Origin: Nitrososphaerota archaeon
GTDB taxonomy: Archaea; Thermoproteota; Nitrososphaeria; Nitrososphaerales; UBA183
Assembly (NCBI GenBank): GCA_029784825.1
Contig: JAFMAU010000085.1
Coordinates: 1 to 7,179 of the forward strand
DNA: 7,179 bases
Direction of reading: 5' to 3'
The notes under the pieces are model-generated. The model worked only from the letters and a program-made list of their open reading frames with translations, had not been told where the DNA came from and made no database searches. The number at the start of each line of letters is the position of its first letter. Positions within the stretch are counted from its first letter, which is position 1. A program made the position numbers and the translations under genes. Below are positions 6,355 through 7,179 of this stretch, piece by piece.

Positions 6355-7179
6355 GTGTCTGACCAACTTGGGGTTCGGGCGACTGAGCTCACCCCGTCCG
6401 AGCGCCGGACGATGGAAGCCCTCTGCGACACCCTGTTCCCCGGTTCGTCTGAAGGCTCGGACTTCTGGAAGAGAAGCGCCCACGACATCGGAGTAGATGG
6501 CCTCCTTGCCGAAGCGGTGGAGGGATCCATGCAACCGGGGAACGCGAGGGACTTCAAGCGGGTGCTCTCGGTGGTGGACAGCCCTCTCTACAACCTCCTC
6601 CTGACGGGGCGGCCGGTCAGGTTCACTTCCCTCGGCCCTGAGTCCAGGGAGAGGTACCTACAGTCCTGGCGGGACAGCCCCGTGGCTCTCAAGCGCACGG
6701 CATTCCAGGCGCTCAAGCGGCTCACGCTCTTCCTCGCCTACGCGTCCGTCGGACCAGATGAGAACAACCCCAACTGGGGAGCCATGGGCTACCCGGGACC
6801 CTCCCACGACGCGCCGGTCCCTGTCCCCGACGAGCTCAGGCTCAAGCCAATCGCCGTGGACAGCGACATGACCGTAAGCACCGACGTCGTCGTGGTCGGC
6901 TCAGGGGCGGGCGGGAGCGTAATCGCAGACTACCTCGCTTCGTCCGGGTACGACGTCCTTGTGCTCGAGCAGGGCCCCTACGAGACAGCGGAGACCTTCC
7001 AGCAGAACGAGATGCACATGATGCAGAAGCTCTTCCAGCAGAGCGGCACGGCTTCGACGAGCGACCTGTCGTTCGTCCTCCTCGCCGGGAGGGGCGCAGG
7101 AGGGGGCACTACGGTCAACTGGAACACCTGCCTGAAGCCTCCCGCCAGGGTGCTCGCCGAGTGGGAGTCGGAGTTCGGC
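6355..7179 (+). CDS. GMC oxidoreductase, long-chain alcohol oxidase (FAO)-like, N-terminal part
   Basis: The first 275 codons of a flavoprotein that runs off the right edge. Residues 1-160 form a helical N-terminal domain that begins with a segment like gluconate dehydrogenase subunit 3 (LTPSERRTMEALCDTLFPG) and continues with LQSWRDSPVALKRTAFQALK and NPNWGAMGYPGP, the arrangement seen in plant and fungal long-chain fatty alcohol oxidases and their bacterial relatives. Then comes an FAD-binding Rossmann unit, VVVVGSGAGGSVIADYL (178-194) with Glu205 in VLEQG, and the GMC signature GRGAGGGTTVNWNTCLKPP (245-263). The enzyme would oxidise an alcohol to an aldehyde using FAD. The start is GTG at 6355, 4 bases after the HAD stop; ATG at 6412 is an alternative. 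I see no signal peptide. The catalytic His/Asn pair lies beyond the window. Fatty alcohol as substrate is inferred from similarity only. Confidence 0.9.
   Translation, partial: MSDQLGVRATELTPSERRTMEALCDTLFPGSSEGSDFWKRSAHDIGVDGLLAEAVEGSMQPGNARDFKRVLSVVDSPLYNLLLTGRPVRFTSLGPESRERYLQSWRDSPVALKRTAFQALKRLTLFLAYASVGPDENNPNWGAMGYPGPSHDAPVPVPDELRLKPIAVDSDMTVSTDVVVVGSGAGGSVIADYLASSGYDVLVLEQGPYETAETFQQNEMHMMQKLFQQSGTASTSDLSFVLLAGRGAGGGTTVNWNTCLKPPARVLAEWESEFG

Overview
The window looks like a chromosomal segment of a GC-rich archaeon. Four things point there. The protein families have archaeal forms: TrpB2-type tryptophan synthase beta, a short RNase J-like beta-CASP nuclease and a TldD/TldE pair. Several genes have an AT-rich TATA-like element about 26-30 bases before the start codon. 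Alternative GTG and TTG starts are common. Promoter-proximal Shine-Dalgarno sites are mostly lacking. The exact lineage cannot be read from the sequence; a member of the Nitrososphaeria or another TACK group is my guess only.

Layout. At the left edge is the C-terminal half of trpB2 (+ strand), running in from outside. It converges, with only 6 bases between stop codons, on a minus-strand block. In transcription order that block is a PaaI-like hotdog thioesterase (5439-4957), an RNase J-like nuclease (4827-3460), tldD (3407-1968) and tldE (about 1913, or up to 1967, to 636). TATA-like elements before the thioesterase, the nuclease and tldD suggest separate, probably leaderless, transcripts for the first two and for tldD-tldE. 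To the right a divergent plus-strand cluster holds a very small single-pass membrane protein (5583-5684), a HAD phosphatase (5691-6350) and the first 275 codons of a GMC-type long-chain alcohol oxidase homologue (from 6355, running off the right edge). These three are tightly packed and probably co-transcribed.

Function. TldD and TldE should form the two-subunit metalloprotease, with the zinc site only in TldD. The nuclease is expected to act in RNA turnover. The thioesterase, the small membrane protein, the phosphatase and the alcohol oxidase lie around one divergent promoter region; a lipid or acyl/alcohol metabolism theme is possible but is inference. I see no mobile element, CRISPR array, RNA gene or defence system. 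The points most worth a second look are the missing canonical start for tldE, the small membrane protein, and the FAO-like GMC oxidase in an archaeal context.
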